A stretch of 64,000 nt of DNA, taken from Fragilaria radians (lineage: Eukaryota; Bacillariophyta; Fragilariophyceae; Fragilariales; Fragilariaceae). The notes beneath the pieces are model-generated. The model searched no databases. It was not told the origin of the DNA and saw only the letters and a list, made by a program, of their open reading frames with translations. Positions 34,791 to 45,348 of the stretch are shown here, one piece after another. The stretch spans positions 395,717 to 459,716 of the forward strand of contig CAAAJI010000007.1 in assembly GCA_900642245.1 (NCBI GenBank), read 5' to 3'. The position numbers and the translations under genes are program-made. The number at the start of each line of letters is the position of its first letter. Positions within the stretch are counted from its first letter, which is position 1.

Positions 34791-36624
34791 ATCCGGATCA
34801 TCATCAGGGAGAGCAGTAAATTCACCATCAGGGGCAACGACTTCATCATCAATTGGAAAACCAAATCTGTTGAGGAATGCAAGAGGTCCATCAGCAGCAT
34901 TAGCACGTCTGGCAAGGGAGTGAACACGTTCGATGATTTCATTGGGCATGGGCACTTCGGTCCAGCAATTGCGGCTGATCACACGACCAGAGTTGAGACT
35001 GTAGAAGTAGAAACCACCTTGTGCATTACCGGTAGGGCGCAAAGCAAGAGCTCCGATAGTTTGGGGTATCATGGTGTTATCATGGACTTCATGGGTTTGG
35101 ACATATGTACCAAACGCTAAACGACAGTGTCGGTTGAAATCAATGGTGGAACCAGTGACAATTTGACGTGGACAACATAACATCTGAGATGCCATGTTGG
35201 TATGGGAAGGCATTGAGCCAAAAACTGCTGGTATAGACCATTTCAATGATCAAGCGAGGTGCCATATGCTCAAAAGGTAGAGTGTTGTATATGCATTGGG
35301 TGCGCTCTTTGAGGGTACGAATGTGACGTTCAATCTCAGGGACATGTTCGTCGTTGGCAACAAGATTCATTTGGATACCAAGAGTAGCAAGAGGACCTCG
35401 GAGAGGCTCAAATTCACCATCAAGAAGGATGTTGGATACATTGAAACCACGCTGGTGATAAATACTGATAACGGCCTTGATACTTTTTAAAATGGTGTCG
35501 GTCTGTCCATTGGCAATCATCTCCACAGTACCAAAATGAATATGTCGGGAGATTGTTACAAAAAATGGAATTTTGTTGACAAACATGATGTCACCGCAAA
35601 GTGTAATTTGTTGATATTGGGCCATGATGTCCACAGGGAGGTCGTTCAATGGAATTTGAACTGGTTGGGGTGGACGATGAACAGTTTTGCCTTTGAGACT
35701 GCCAACATCAGGGCCAAAAATTGATTTGGCAATAATAGCGTCACAACGGGTAACCGGACAGTTGGGTAATTGATTGTGATCGAATATGTGTAAGAATTGT
35801 TGTAGGCTGGGACGGCCAATTTTAATCATAAGATCCCGCGCATCTTTTGCTCGAAGGAAATCCCGTTGCGAATATCTTGCTTTATTTTCTTCCACAGTGT
35901 TCACAAATACACTAGCAAGATTGGTAGTTATGTCATAGTAATATAGACAATTTGGTGATTGTTGAAAAACAATGTCCGAATCATGTTGTTGTTGTAATGT
36001 GAACGTGTTGTCATGAAAATTATATTCAATGCGACATCCTTTATTACGGGCATTAGCAAATGATAAGATATTGGCGATGCCATTCTCACAATACCACACG
36101 TCACCATAGTTGCGGAAACTCCCAATAGTAGTTGTTGTAATTGAACCCGCATTACATTGGATGGTCATTATAGTATTGCTGTCATGTACGTTGTTCAATA
36201 GAGATCTGTTACAAAACACGACCACAGTTGATTGATTGTCAAGAAGAATCCATGTGTCCAGGATTGATGTTGGTGATGTGTTGAAGAGATGTGATACAAT
36301 GTTCCCGGTAATGGTGTTGACAGTGGAGGTTAAACAAGACGATGGACACATATAGGCGTCAACGTTGTTGTTACTATTGTTAGCGCTGCTGTCTTTATCG
36401 CTTCCCTTATCGCCATTATTGGATTTCTCAGCATCTTTATTGTTCCCACTCTCATTGCCAAGACGCTTACCGCGTTTTGGTTTATTGTCAGAACGTCCAT
36501 TTGTTGCAAGTACTATTTCGGGTTCAACATGGTTGTGTTTGGGTTGTCCGTTGGTGGCAAACGCCACACCATCATTGGCATTAACTGACGATGTTTGATT
36601 GTTACCCTTACTACAAAACAAGAG
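34779..36624 (-). pseudogene. pol: copia pol, protease and integrase part (shifted frame)
   Basis: The frame continues from gag after the TGA. The protease motif is LLDNQSTVVVF (aspartate in place within a DxxST variant). The zinc-binding part of integrase follows (LHIFDH...CPVTRC, FGPDVGSLKGKT). Then come the catalytic acidic residues: D in CGDIMFVN, D in LLDGEFEPLRG, and E in DEHVPEIERHIRTLKER. At about 35170 the frame shifts by +1 into PRQIVTGSTIDFN and the C-terminal RPTGNAQGGFYFY / WTEVPMPNEII part. It ends at a TAA at 34781-34779 inside an acidic GAT-repeat linker. Confidence 0.85.
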
Positions 36625-37549
36625 TCAGGTGTATGCGTCGTATACAGTTGTTGGGTATTTGTTATCGCCATCCAAGTAGCTGTCTTTGAGTGCTGTTTGG
36701 TAGTGACCGAAACGATGTTTGTCGGCATTACGAAGAAATAATGTTGCCATATCAAGCTCAAATGCTTCTTCTTGATGGTTGGTGGTAAGTTTTGTCACAT
36801 CAGGGAGGTCATCCGCGTCCAACAGTTTGTGTTTCATTGCAATGAGACGTTGCATAATGGGGCTACCAGTTTTATGACCACCAGTAAGAATGTAGGTATC
36901 ACAACGATTGATGAATTGTTCGTGATAGGTTTCCACTGACATATAGCTTGTTTGTTTGAATGCAACCAGATTGTAGAGAGCCTCATGCATTGTCTCTGCT
37001 GGGTAATTGATATCCAGTACATTGTGGGAAATAGACTTGATTGCCTTAAGAAGTCCGATGCCGTCATGTAGGATACTGAAATCGTCAAAATTGGGATGAC
37101 GTTTGAGGCGCTCCTTGATCGCGTTACTACACTGTGACCACACGATTCAACTCCTCAATCAGTTCCACTTTACGTTCATACCGATCAAATCGCTTGGAGT
37201 ATTCAAGTTTGTCCATTTCATCATACGTGCCATCATCTTTTGGTTTTGGGCGTTCAATCGTTGGCACTGTTGGCAATGTGAAGTTGATAATTGCGCTCTG
37301 GAAACTTCCGGCTTTATCTGCTTTACTGGAGAAATAGTTTGCTATGGGCTTTGTTATTTTTATGTATTGGTTGGCTTGGTTTGGGCCAACGCAGTCATAA
37401 ACATACCCTTTCAGCTCAGCAAACTCACCCTCAAACTTTGTTACAACCTTCACTCCATGTTTCTTTGCTCTTCTGTTTCTGCCCCCATTGTTGCTACTAG
37501 CAGTGTTACCATTATCACCACCACTTTGTACTGGACTCGGCGACGACAT
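36625..37549 (-). pseudogene. gag: copia gag (shifted frame)
   Basis: The ATG at 37549 lies 38 nt past the LTR. The first part (MSSPSPVQSGGDNG...) runs to about 37141. The frame then moves by +1 to a part starting around WSQCSNAIKERLKRH and ending at an in-frame TGA at 36627-36625, next to VYDAYTLLF, which lies within the conserved gag core. Gag forms the virus-like particle. No CCHC zinc knuckle is visible before the break. Downstream of the TGA the same frame continues directly into pol, so the stop is either a mutation or a readthrough site. Confidence 0.8.
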
Positions 37550-37573
37550 TTTGGAATTAGTACGAAGTGATTT

Positions 37574-37588
37574 TTCTTTCGTAAATAT
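37574..37588 (-). promoter_or_regulatory. Atypical primer-binding position of the copia element
   Basis: The first bases after the 5' LTR read TATTTACGAAAGAA on the minus strand. A tRNA-3'-end primer site would begin TGG (complement of CCA); this one does not. With the last LTR base it is a perfect 15-nt inverted match to 37689-37703 inside the same LTR, and to 32442-32456 in the other. Priming by the element's own RNA, or an RNA hairpin/circularisation element, are possible readings. Confidence 0.55.
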
Positions 37589-37847
37589 GTTGAAAATACA
37601 CGCAGTGTATAGATCACCACCTTGTCTGTAAGGCAAAGGTAAAGTAGATCAAACACCGAGGCAAGGTAAATATGACTGTTAAACCTATATATTTACGAAA
37701 GAATGAGCGTTTGCTCAATCTTTCCTTTTTCTACTTTGTTGAAGCGACGTGCATTTGCATTTGCATTTTCGATTTTTTGGATTTTTTTCAACTTATGACG
37801 ACGTGTCACCAATAACCAGTCGGACATGCCTGGTGACCCGTTCAACA
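37588..37847 (-). repeat. 5' LTR of the copia element
   Basis: 260 bp, 258 of 260 positions equal to the other LTR (differences at 37602 and 37736). On the minus strand it contains GTAAATATATAGG, a TATA-like stretch. Just 5' of and overlapping it is TTCTTTCGTAAATAT (37703-37689), which is the inverse of the sequence right after the LTR end. Confidence 0.97.
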
Positions 37848-37922
37848 ATTACCAATAAATATTCATGGATGCGTTGTTGCACTTAGGCCATGCATGTAGA
37901 GAAGAATTGTTACATTTGAACG

Positions 37923-38440
37923 ATGAAAAGAAATCTTAGCAAGGTAGTAACTCTCAACCTTGACACGATACAAAAAGAAGGGGACAAAATGCTCGCAACT
38001 GAGCCAGAAATTACTTCAAGGTTTGAGAATGATTTCTTCACAAAGGGAACTCATATTACCACACATACACGAGAATCGGGAAAATCCTGAGAATCGGGTT
38101 TCGCTGCGAAAAGAAATAGAAGGCTAAAACAATGCTTTTGCTTCAGGATAGATTGTGCATTAACCAGGCCATGATTGATGGTTTCAAGACAGCGGAGTTT
38201 TCTCTCCTCTTTGATTGTGATCTCCCTCAAGAAATCGGGATTCTTTCTTAGCTTTCGGAGGAGAATAGTGAAAGAGCTAGAAGACTTTCAAGGAAAAACT
38301 ATTTCTGAAGAAGAGAAAGCAACAAGGACTTCTTGTCAATGCGAGGGAGAAACTAAATGGCTACAACCGCTGGAAAAATGAAGCTCATGAATTGTTTACT
38401 TTGGATCTGGACCAGATTGATTCTCCTTAATAAATTAAAC
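37923..38440 (+). pseudogene. Possible decayed gene fragment beside the copia element
   Basis: A 56-codon ATG frame at 37923-38090 (MKRNLSKVVTLNLDTIQK..., rich in charged residues) is followed, after a break, by frames near 38250-38440. These give KELEDFQGK and then, in another frame, LLVNAREKLNGYNRWKNEAHEL and FTLDLDQIDSP with a stop. The last part looks like a helical C-terminus of a real protein. Stops and frame changes separate the pieces, and I do not recognise the family. Confidence 0.3.
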
Positions 38441-41197
38441 AAATGAGCCCTTGGGTTGGATTGCATATAGATGACTAAAAAGTTATATCACTTAGAGGGA
38501 AAGGCATATCCTAGATTCCCCAAAAGAAATCCTAGTTAGGTGCCATCTTCATAGGCAATTGTATAAACAAAAGAGGAGAGGGATCAAGGAGTTTATTAAA
38601 TTTTCTCACTCCTATTAATCCACTTCTTATGCATCGCATCCATCATTTTCTCCTCAATCAATCACCTACTTTCCTCTCTACATTATTTAAATATAATCAT
38701 ATTTCAGCTTTTATTCTAATTAGTAAATCATAAATTCTAGTGATATCTATCACTACTCTTCCTATTAGATATGTTCTTTCACATGCTTGTCCCTTTTATT
38801 TCCTACAGGATCGTAGCATATTCTTCGCTACTTAGAAGAGTCACTCCATTTTGAACCTTTAGCAGCCAATAAAATGGCACGCCCTATGCGTCGTTAGTTT
38901 ATGCAATTACATTTATTTCATGTCCAAAATCTTCGGCCCAACTTCTGGCTCGCTCTGTAGACGGCAAAATCCTAATCTTCATTGCTGAGATACAGTGTCG
39001 AAAATGTTTTTAAGCTCAACATAAGAGCCAATAGTATCCTCTCATATTGGATGATATCGTAACATCCATGCATTTGAACATTTACAAAATTTGCTCCATC
39101 AGGTCTTGAGTGCGACACTAAATACATACAGCAGCCTTTTACGAGATCAGAATCTTGTTTCTCTAGCCATACTTTCAATCTTATCATTTGGCCTGACAAT
39201 TTTAAGACGAGGGATTCTAGGGTTAGCATGATTGCGAGTATTTATTACTACACTCTTTGTTTCTCCTAAGCTAATCAAATGTGATTGCATGATCCATCAT
39301 ATTTCTATCATGCTGCACTTTTCCTTCTTCCTAAAATGTTCACAAAGGCAAAAATATGAGTTATCACATTATTCACAAACGGAGAAAAACTCTCCTACAA
39401 GTCTATACCTGGTCCCACGAGCCACTTGTCGTGAACGAAACAAAAAACCTTTTTCTCACTATAGATCGAAGAGCTCTTGCCACATTCATGTTCATCTGGA
39501 TGGTTTATCTGTTCTTCCGAAATCTCAGGTATTAAAACAGCCATCTTGGCCTTATCAATATCCAAACCTCATCCTCAACTTTGAATTCTCAATATATGGT
39601 CTTTTCACCTTTTGGAAAAGCTATTGCCAAATTTATTCCTATCAAAATGGATTAATATACAATTTGCTCATATTCTTATTTCTCTTTTTCAATACTGAAT
39701 TGTCTTCTAAATTTAATATCGTTCCGTTAATTCATAAGCTTTGTATACTACATGCAGGCTGCTTCCCAATTCTTCAAATATCGTAGATGCCCTGTCCCTT
39801 AAACCTGCTCATGCATCATCTTCTTCTGCTTGAAGTGCATCCATTGTCTAATGGAACATTCTCTCCTTCGCCTTCCAACAATTCTTAAGATTGATAATGT
39901 CTTGAATAACAGAAATAAAGACCCTTTGACCCATGAACACTTCAATGCTAGAATATTTGATTTGTTGCATATGTTCTCTCCCTGCAAGCTCCCTCAAGAA
40001 CAATGATGCTTTCAGTTGAAGGAATACAGTCTAGAATGCATGTTATCAACTCCCCTACTCTATTATATGTCTTATCAAGTATCGGGATTAAAATCAAATT
40101 AATCTTGTGATTCATTCTTGTAATTCATTCGTCTTTGTAGCTTGAGTGCAACAAGAGTTGAAAATGGAGGCATAGTTGAAATTACTGACAGTTGTTTTTG
40201 AATATTACCATTGATGCTTTCCCATTACAGGCAATTACTCATAGTTACTAGCTATTTCTAATGACTTGGAACTTGTAATGGGGGTTAAATGGACAGACTA
40301 GCATGCGTGTCCGTGAAAATATGCCTTTGTCTTCATTTTCTATCTTTGCGTATACTATGGTGTTTATTTGTACTATCATCATTGGATACGTTGATAATAT
40401 ATTGAGTAATGCACATGACCTTAGTGATGATAGATTGATTAATGCTCTTGGCCCTAGTGAACTGCATTTTGTGATAAGGTTGAATGTCAAAATTCTAAAT
40501 ATTCTTGACAAGAACAGAAATGATAAAAGCGGACTTTATTCTTTGCATTACAATTTTTCATCTCGTACTAAGCAAGATAGTATTTTGGGCAGTTTTATTC
40601 ACTTTCCTGCTGGTATACGCCAGTTTTGTCATTGATGAGTTCTCTGTATTCAACCTTTGCAAAATATTGATACTGTACATCTAGCTTTTCAGGACTTTTC
40701 TAGTAATCATTGAGAAGGATATAAATAATTCAAGTTCAATTTGTCATCGGACTTGCCTATTATGATTGTCTTCATGATTTCCAATCATTCAAAAGCATTA
40801 CTAAGTTCAAGCTTTCCGATTGCACTTTTCATTCTGCACTCCTTGAAATTCATGATTTTGCAAACTTTCAAAGCATTAAACACATTTTTGTGTTTTTCCC
40901 GTGACAGCTTAGCTTAACATAGTTAATTTTGTAGGAGATTTGAAGTAGAAAAAAAACTTTTTTCTTGTCGCCGAATCACGGAAGAAATTTTTGTCCTGCA
41001 TTGGTTCAAAAGGATATCGAACCTCCCAGAAATCCGATTAAATGCATAAGTAAAATATTTTTTCAAAAATTTATTCCTAGCTATATAACGTGTTGTCGAC
41101 ATCCTTTCGGAGGGACTAAAAATTCAAAAAGTTGATAACCCCAGACGAGTTACAAAGTTGCAGGGCTAAATGATACACTAGCGAGAACAAGAAAAGC
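38441..41197. other. Intergenic 2.8 kb; doubtful frames only
   Basis: AT-rich. A 110-codon ATG frame at 40303-40635 (+) starts with a hydrophobic segment (FAYTMVFICTIIIGYV) and could be a small membrane protein, but has no family match I know. A 184-codon frame at 39232-39786 begins at TTG and looks like chance. An 85-codon minus frame at 39229-38972 contains DGANFVNVQMHGCYDIIQYERI, which looks coding-like but is unplaced; it may be another transposon scrap. Confidence 0.35.
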
Positions 41198-42679
41198 ATG
41201 CAACCTTCATCACAAGTGCGATGCAGTAAAAATGCCTTGATCACGATACTTGGTTTCTTCCTTAGTGTTAGTGCATTTTCGGAACCATTGAACGCTAAGC
41301 TACATCCCATTTGGTCGGTTGGCGTCCCTTCCATTCCAACAGCCATCCATTACAGTTCGAAGGAAAATTTGATTTATGTCTTCGGTAGGAATTCAAAATC
41401 TATGGTATTATTGAGCCCTTTGGATGGCTCAATTATGGAGAAAATTTCTATAGATTTTTCTTTATCAAGGGAGGAGAGCCTTATCACGCGTAACGTGGCG
41501 GTCCATGAACTGCATGGTCGCATGAACTATGCAATTTTCACCTTAGAAGTTAGCGTTGGTTACGATGAAGGTAAAAATGATATCTTTATAGGTAACACTA
41601 AGCAAGGTTCTCGATTAGTCTGCTGGGACTTCGGAACTCGCAGTGTAAAATGGGCATTCCATCTTTCGGACTCTTTGCTCTTACTTCCAGACTTGGCTAC
41701 TACTGCTAATTCTCCGATTGTGTCCAATGAATTTGTTATCCAACACTTCAGTGCAGGTGAGGTGTATGCGTTTGATGCACATTCAGGAAATATTATTTGG
41801 AATAAAAAATATCCCCCAATAGGAGGTTTTATGCTCATGAATGGTTTTTTGTGTGGTGGTGTGTGGACGGAGAGAGGCGGAACGAACATATTTCCCGGAT
41901 TATATAAAATAGACGCCGAAACAGGGGATCTCGTGGATCGGTATCGTTTTCCAAACCCTTGTATATATGAAGGACCAACTATGCTATTCACTATCGATAA
42001 TAATCTTCCTGGTTATCGTGCAAGCGACTCTTCAACGCATCATAATTGTAATAATGTTTGGTCGAAGCCTTCGAGGAGTAAATCAGGAGGATATTTCTTC
42101 ATCTTGGATGACTTATTCGGATTGATGAAGTTCGACGCGAAAAATTTATCTCATGGTCCGCTTTGGAGTAATGCATTCGTTCGTGAGCCCCCCCACGATA
42201 GCAACAGCCAACAGTCGTTTTTTTCTCCCACTGTGAGCTCTGACGACAAATGGGTTTATGCAACTGCCTATCATACCACAGTGGCTATCAGTTCAGAAGA
42301 TGGCACCGTTTTATGGCTGCGATCGCAAGAAGGGAGCTTGTTAACTCGAGAAATTATCATTAGCCAATCCGGTGACTTGATTTTATTCTACAACTTTTCG
42401 GTTCACATCTTGAATGCTACAAATGGAGAACTAATTTCTGAGTCAGATCCCTCTCTTCTTGACACATTTGGTATTTTAAATTTTGACGATAACAATATTT
42501 TGGCTGCAGGTCTGAAAGTCTCTGCATTCACAGCTGAAGTTGCAAGGGAATTACCGACATCCTCTCCCATTCTCATGTCAGAACTTCATGATAGCTCAGC
42601 ATTTTCCGCTTCAATTTTATTTGTCATGGTTTGCTGGATTACAATAACATTCCTTGTTGTTACGGGTCACATGTTCTAG
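41198..42679 (+). CDS. PQQ-like beta-propeller type I membrane protein
   Basis: Single-exon 493-residue protein from the ATG at 41198. Residues ~10-28 are a signal peptide (ALITILGFFLSVSAFSEP). The large middle part repeats beta-propeller strands with quinoprotein-like turns (VYAFDAHSGNIIWNKKYP, LYKIDAETGDLVDRY, VAISSEDGTVLWLRS, VHILNATNGELISES). Residues ~468-490 form a C-terminal membrane helix (ILFVMVCWITITFLVVTGHMF) with almost no cytoplasmic tail. N-glycosylation-type sequons occur (NLS, NFS, NAT). This fits a lumenal or extracellular propeller anchored by one helix, as in ER quality-control or receptor-like proteins. No PQQ ligand or enzyme signature was seen, so a binding role is more likely than dehydrogenase activity. 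The topology is my inference. Confidence 0.7.
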   Translation: MQPSSQVRCSKNALITILGFFLSVSAFSEPLNAKLHPIWSVGVPSIPTAIHYSSKENLIYVFGRNSKSMVLLSPLDGSIMEKISIDFSLSREESLITRNVAVHELHGRMNYAIFTLEVSVGYDEGKNDIFIGNTKQGSRLVCWDFGTRSVKWAFHLSDSLLLLPDLATTANSPIVSNEFVIQHFSAGEVYAFDAHSGNIIWNKKYPPIGGFMLMNGFLCGGVWTERGGTNIFPGLYKIDAETGDLVDRYRFPNPCIYEGPTMLFTIDNNLPGYRASDSSTHHNCNNVWSKPSRSKSGGYFFILDDLFGLMKFDAKNLSHGPLWSNAFVREPPHDSNSQQSFFSPTVSSDDKWVYATAYHTTVAISSEDGTVLWLRSQEGSLLTREIIISQSGDLILFYNFSVHILNATNGELISESDPSLLDTFGILNFDDNNILAAGLKVSAFTAEVARELPTSSPILMSELHDSSAFSASILFVMVCWITITFLVVTGHMF

Positions 42680-45348
42680 TAGTAATTCAATTTGTCCTTC
42701 ATTCTGCGTGTACATTCAACTTAAAAGAAAAAGCCTCTAAAACTTAAGCAATAAGAAATTTTCAAACATTTTAAAATTTGACAGAGAACAACTTCTAATT
42801 ATACTTCATTGAGCAATAGGGTTTATCTTGAAGTATTTACGCAACAAGTGATGACAATTTACTATTCTACATGTTCCTATTGTCGCTACATTGTAATAAA
42901 TAGGACTATTTCGACTTCATAAGAAGCTTGAAGCTTTATTTGTAGAGAATTTTGATCACTTGGAATCCATACAAATAGTTTTATCCTGATCAAGAATGTG
43001 TCAAATATTCCAATCGTACGACTGATTGCTGACACCTTCCCTTAAAATCTAAGAAAACATTTATTGTTAAGTTTCTAAAGAACTTCTCGCTCATCAAGGG
43101 ATCAATTACCAGCATGATGATTTCCTGACACCACCATGTGAATGAAACGATCTAAAACATTAAAAATTTTCATAGACGTTCCACATTTTATCCTCTCCAA
43201 GATCTTATGGGGATAATCAACCTCGGATTCCGACACCTGAGCAAAAAACCCACACACACAACGTGTCCAACAATAAAAAGAGAAAAAAGTTTTGGACATG
43301 AGAAGCAGCACAAAAGTATATGCGTGTATTAACATCAAATTAGCCCTCTTTGGCTGAAAATCGTAACATTTTTGGGTTCCTATGAGACTGATAGCTGTTC
43401 TTAATGCCATGTAGATTACGTCCTTCCTCAGAATTTCTGCTGTTTCAATCAATGCTTGACCTACAATTTCCGATCATAAATTGAATGCAAGATTTTGAAT
43501 CTTATAAATAAGATGATAGGGGTGCTCCTGCAAAGTCATATAATCTATGCTATGCAAAAGAGTAAAGATAGTGATCACATGGATTATTTTCTAGACTTTA
43601 GATTCTCGGGTATATGCTATGATCACGAACAGTGCATTTTGGTATTGGGTTAGAGATTGGAAGAAATGTATTTGCTAATCAATTATGAAGGGAACAGGAA
43701 TAATTGCCTTTGTTAGGGTATACGGCACCAAGAACTGTGCTGCGTCAGGAACTGGCTCATTCCCATAATGATTTAACCTGTAGTTTATGCAGTGGAATCA
43801 ATGAAGCATAAGACAAAAATCAACATTGAACAGCTGCATACAAGCACCGGGATTCTGCGGTCAGGGGTTAGGGGTTAAACGCTCTACGGTAGAATCAAGA
43901 TGGCCCCGGACATTAAGGGAAAATTTCGCATGGGATTTCCCCTGACTGTGGACTTACAACTAATTCTCACCTAATAGAGCATCTCCAACAAACATGCATG
44001 TAATCTTTGTAGAATTTGCCATCAAGACAAGGCATATAATCATCCCAAGAGATAAATCACTTTTTCAACAAAATCTGAAACTATGCGAAAAATTGAAATG
44101 AGGGGTATGCTGCTGGAAGCAAGTAAGTCAGGGAAACGTTGGTGAAGAAGGTGAAGATAAAAGAGATTTAATTCACGAGTATGCAGGAAAACTTCACATC
44201 CAAAAGTATAAAGAAACTACAACTTTGTAGCATATCCAAGAAGTTATAACCTTACTACGAAAGAAATTATACATCGGATTTGTCCATCGGCCGATTCCTG
44301 CTTACAGCCAAACAACTTCGGCTGTGTTGGATAGAGATGGAAAATGATTCATGATGGATTTTTGGGGTATTTAATACTGACAAAGCAAGCAAATTATTGT
44401 ATACCTCAAACTTCAGTACTACTTTGGCGCCATCCATTGAAAGATATGGGTACATTATTCATCAACGACTAGATCTCAATTTCTGAAAGGCCCAAGTATG
44501 TTACCTTGAATCAAGAAAAGATCTTTCATGTCTTTGTTGGAGAAATTCCATAACCTAAAGTCTAGTTTATTACTGGTCTAAGCTGCATCAATGACATGGA
44601 TAAATAATATTGTTGCAATTTTGGGATGACTGTTATTTTATTGACGCATGTAAAGTATTCATAATATCCAAGCCACCAACGAAAACATGGCTTTGACTTT
44701 TTGAAAACAATTTTGACTCTGTAACAGCAGCATCATTCTTTGTCATTCAATTATAAGCCACAGCCATAGCTTCGCCAACAACTACCGAATTAGCAGGAAA
44801 ATGGCTTTGATCCATTATCATAACATTTCAAAACGTGGCAACATGTATCTTTCTACTTTCCCGATATCAATGCTCATTCAGCGGTGTATTTGAATAAACC
44901 AAAGAGATAGATCTTTTGTTCTGCATGTATGTATTTGAAGAAACTAATGTATGTTGAAGTAAAAGTCATAATAAATGAAACCTTTTATAAATAACGTTAA
45001 AAAATCCATATCATAGTTATTGTTGCAGATTTCCACCCAGAAATTGAATGGTATGCTATTCTTAACGTTTTATGAGCTTACTTTAACAATCAAAGTAAGC
45101 GTCAATTACTAATGCTAGAACGAAGAATGAAGAATGACTCGATCCTTCGAAACTAGGTAAATTGTTACCTTTGATTTCGTAGAAACGTAGGGAGGTATGG
45201 ATGAATGGCAGAAAAAAGTACGGTTAAAATCCCGTAGATTTTCATCCCATAGGATTTGACTGTCACGACTGTATTTTCAATTGATATTTATGTAATTTCA
45301 TGTGAGGAGTTGGAATTCGATTTTATTGTCTGCCGTAATCTTTTCAAC
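42680..45348. other. Intergenic 2.7 kb with doubtful minus-strand exons
   Basis: On the minus strand, two coding-like pieces are framed by splice-like sites. PDAAQFLVPYTLTKAIIPVPF lies at about 43755-43690 after CTACAG. QALIETAEILRKD...ALRTAISLIG lies at about 43466-43370 after TTGTAG, followed by SESEVDYPHKILERI at about 43240-43195 after TTTTTTGCTCAG. I could not join them into one frame or name them. A GGGGTTAGGGGTTA sequence at ~43865 resembles telomeric repeat units but is only two units long. Confidence 0.3.

Larger units (their letters stand above)
32341..37847 (-). mobile_element. Ty1/copia LTR retrotransposon, diatom (CoDi-like) type, recent insertion
   Basis: A 5507-bp element read on the minus strand. 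It is flanked by a 5-bp target duplication ATTAC (32336-32340 and 37848-37852) and bounded by 260-bp LTRs that begin TGTTGAA and end TTCAACA. The two LTRs differ at two positions only (copy positions 15 and 149), so insertion was recent. The internal order is gag, protease, integrase, reverse transcriptase, RNase H, which defines Ty1/copia. The coding part carries two +1 frame shifts (~37141, ~35170), two in-frame stops (~36625, ~34780) and one opposite shift (~34640). As read here it cannot make its polyprotein without recoding or correction of the sequence. A purine-leaning stretch (GGAACCACAGGAGTG) precedes the 3' LTR. Confidence 0.97.

Noticed and set aside
39232..39786. 184-codon + frame
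   Set aside because: Begins at TTG, no motif, phenylalanine/serine-rich composition expected of AT-rich noncoding DNA.
41560..41991. 143-codon minus frame
   Set aside because: Shadow of the beta-propeller gene on the other strand; no motif.
43855..43880. Telomere-like GGGGTTAGGGGTTA
   Set aside because: Only two units, inside a normal intergenic region, with no further repeats either side.
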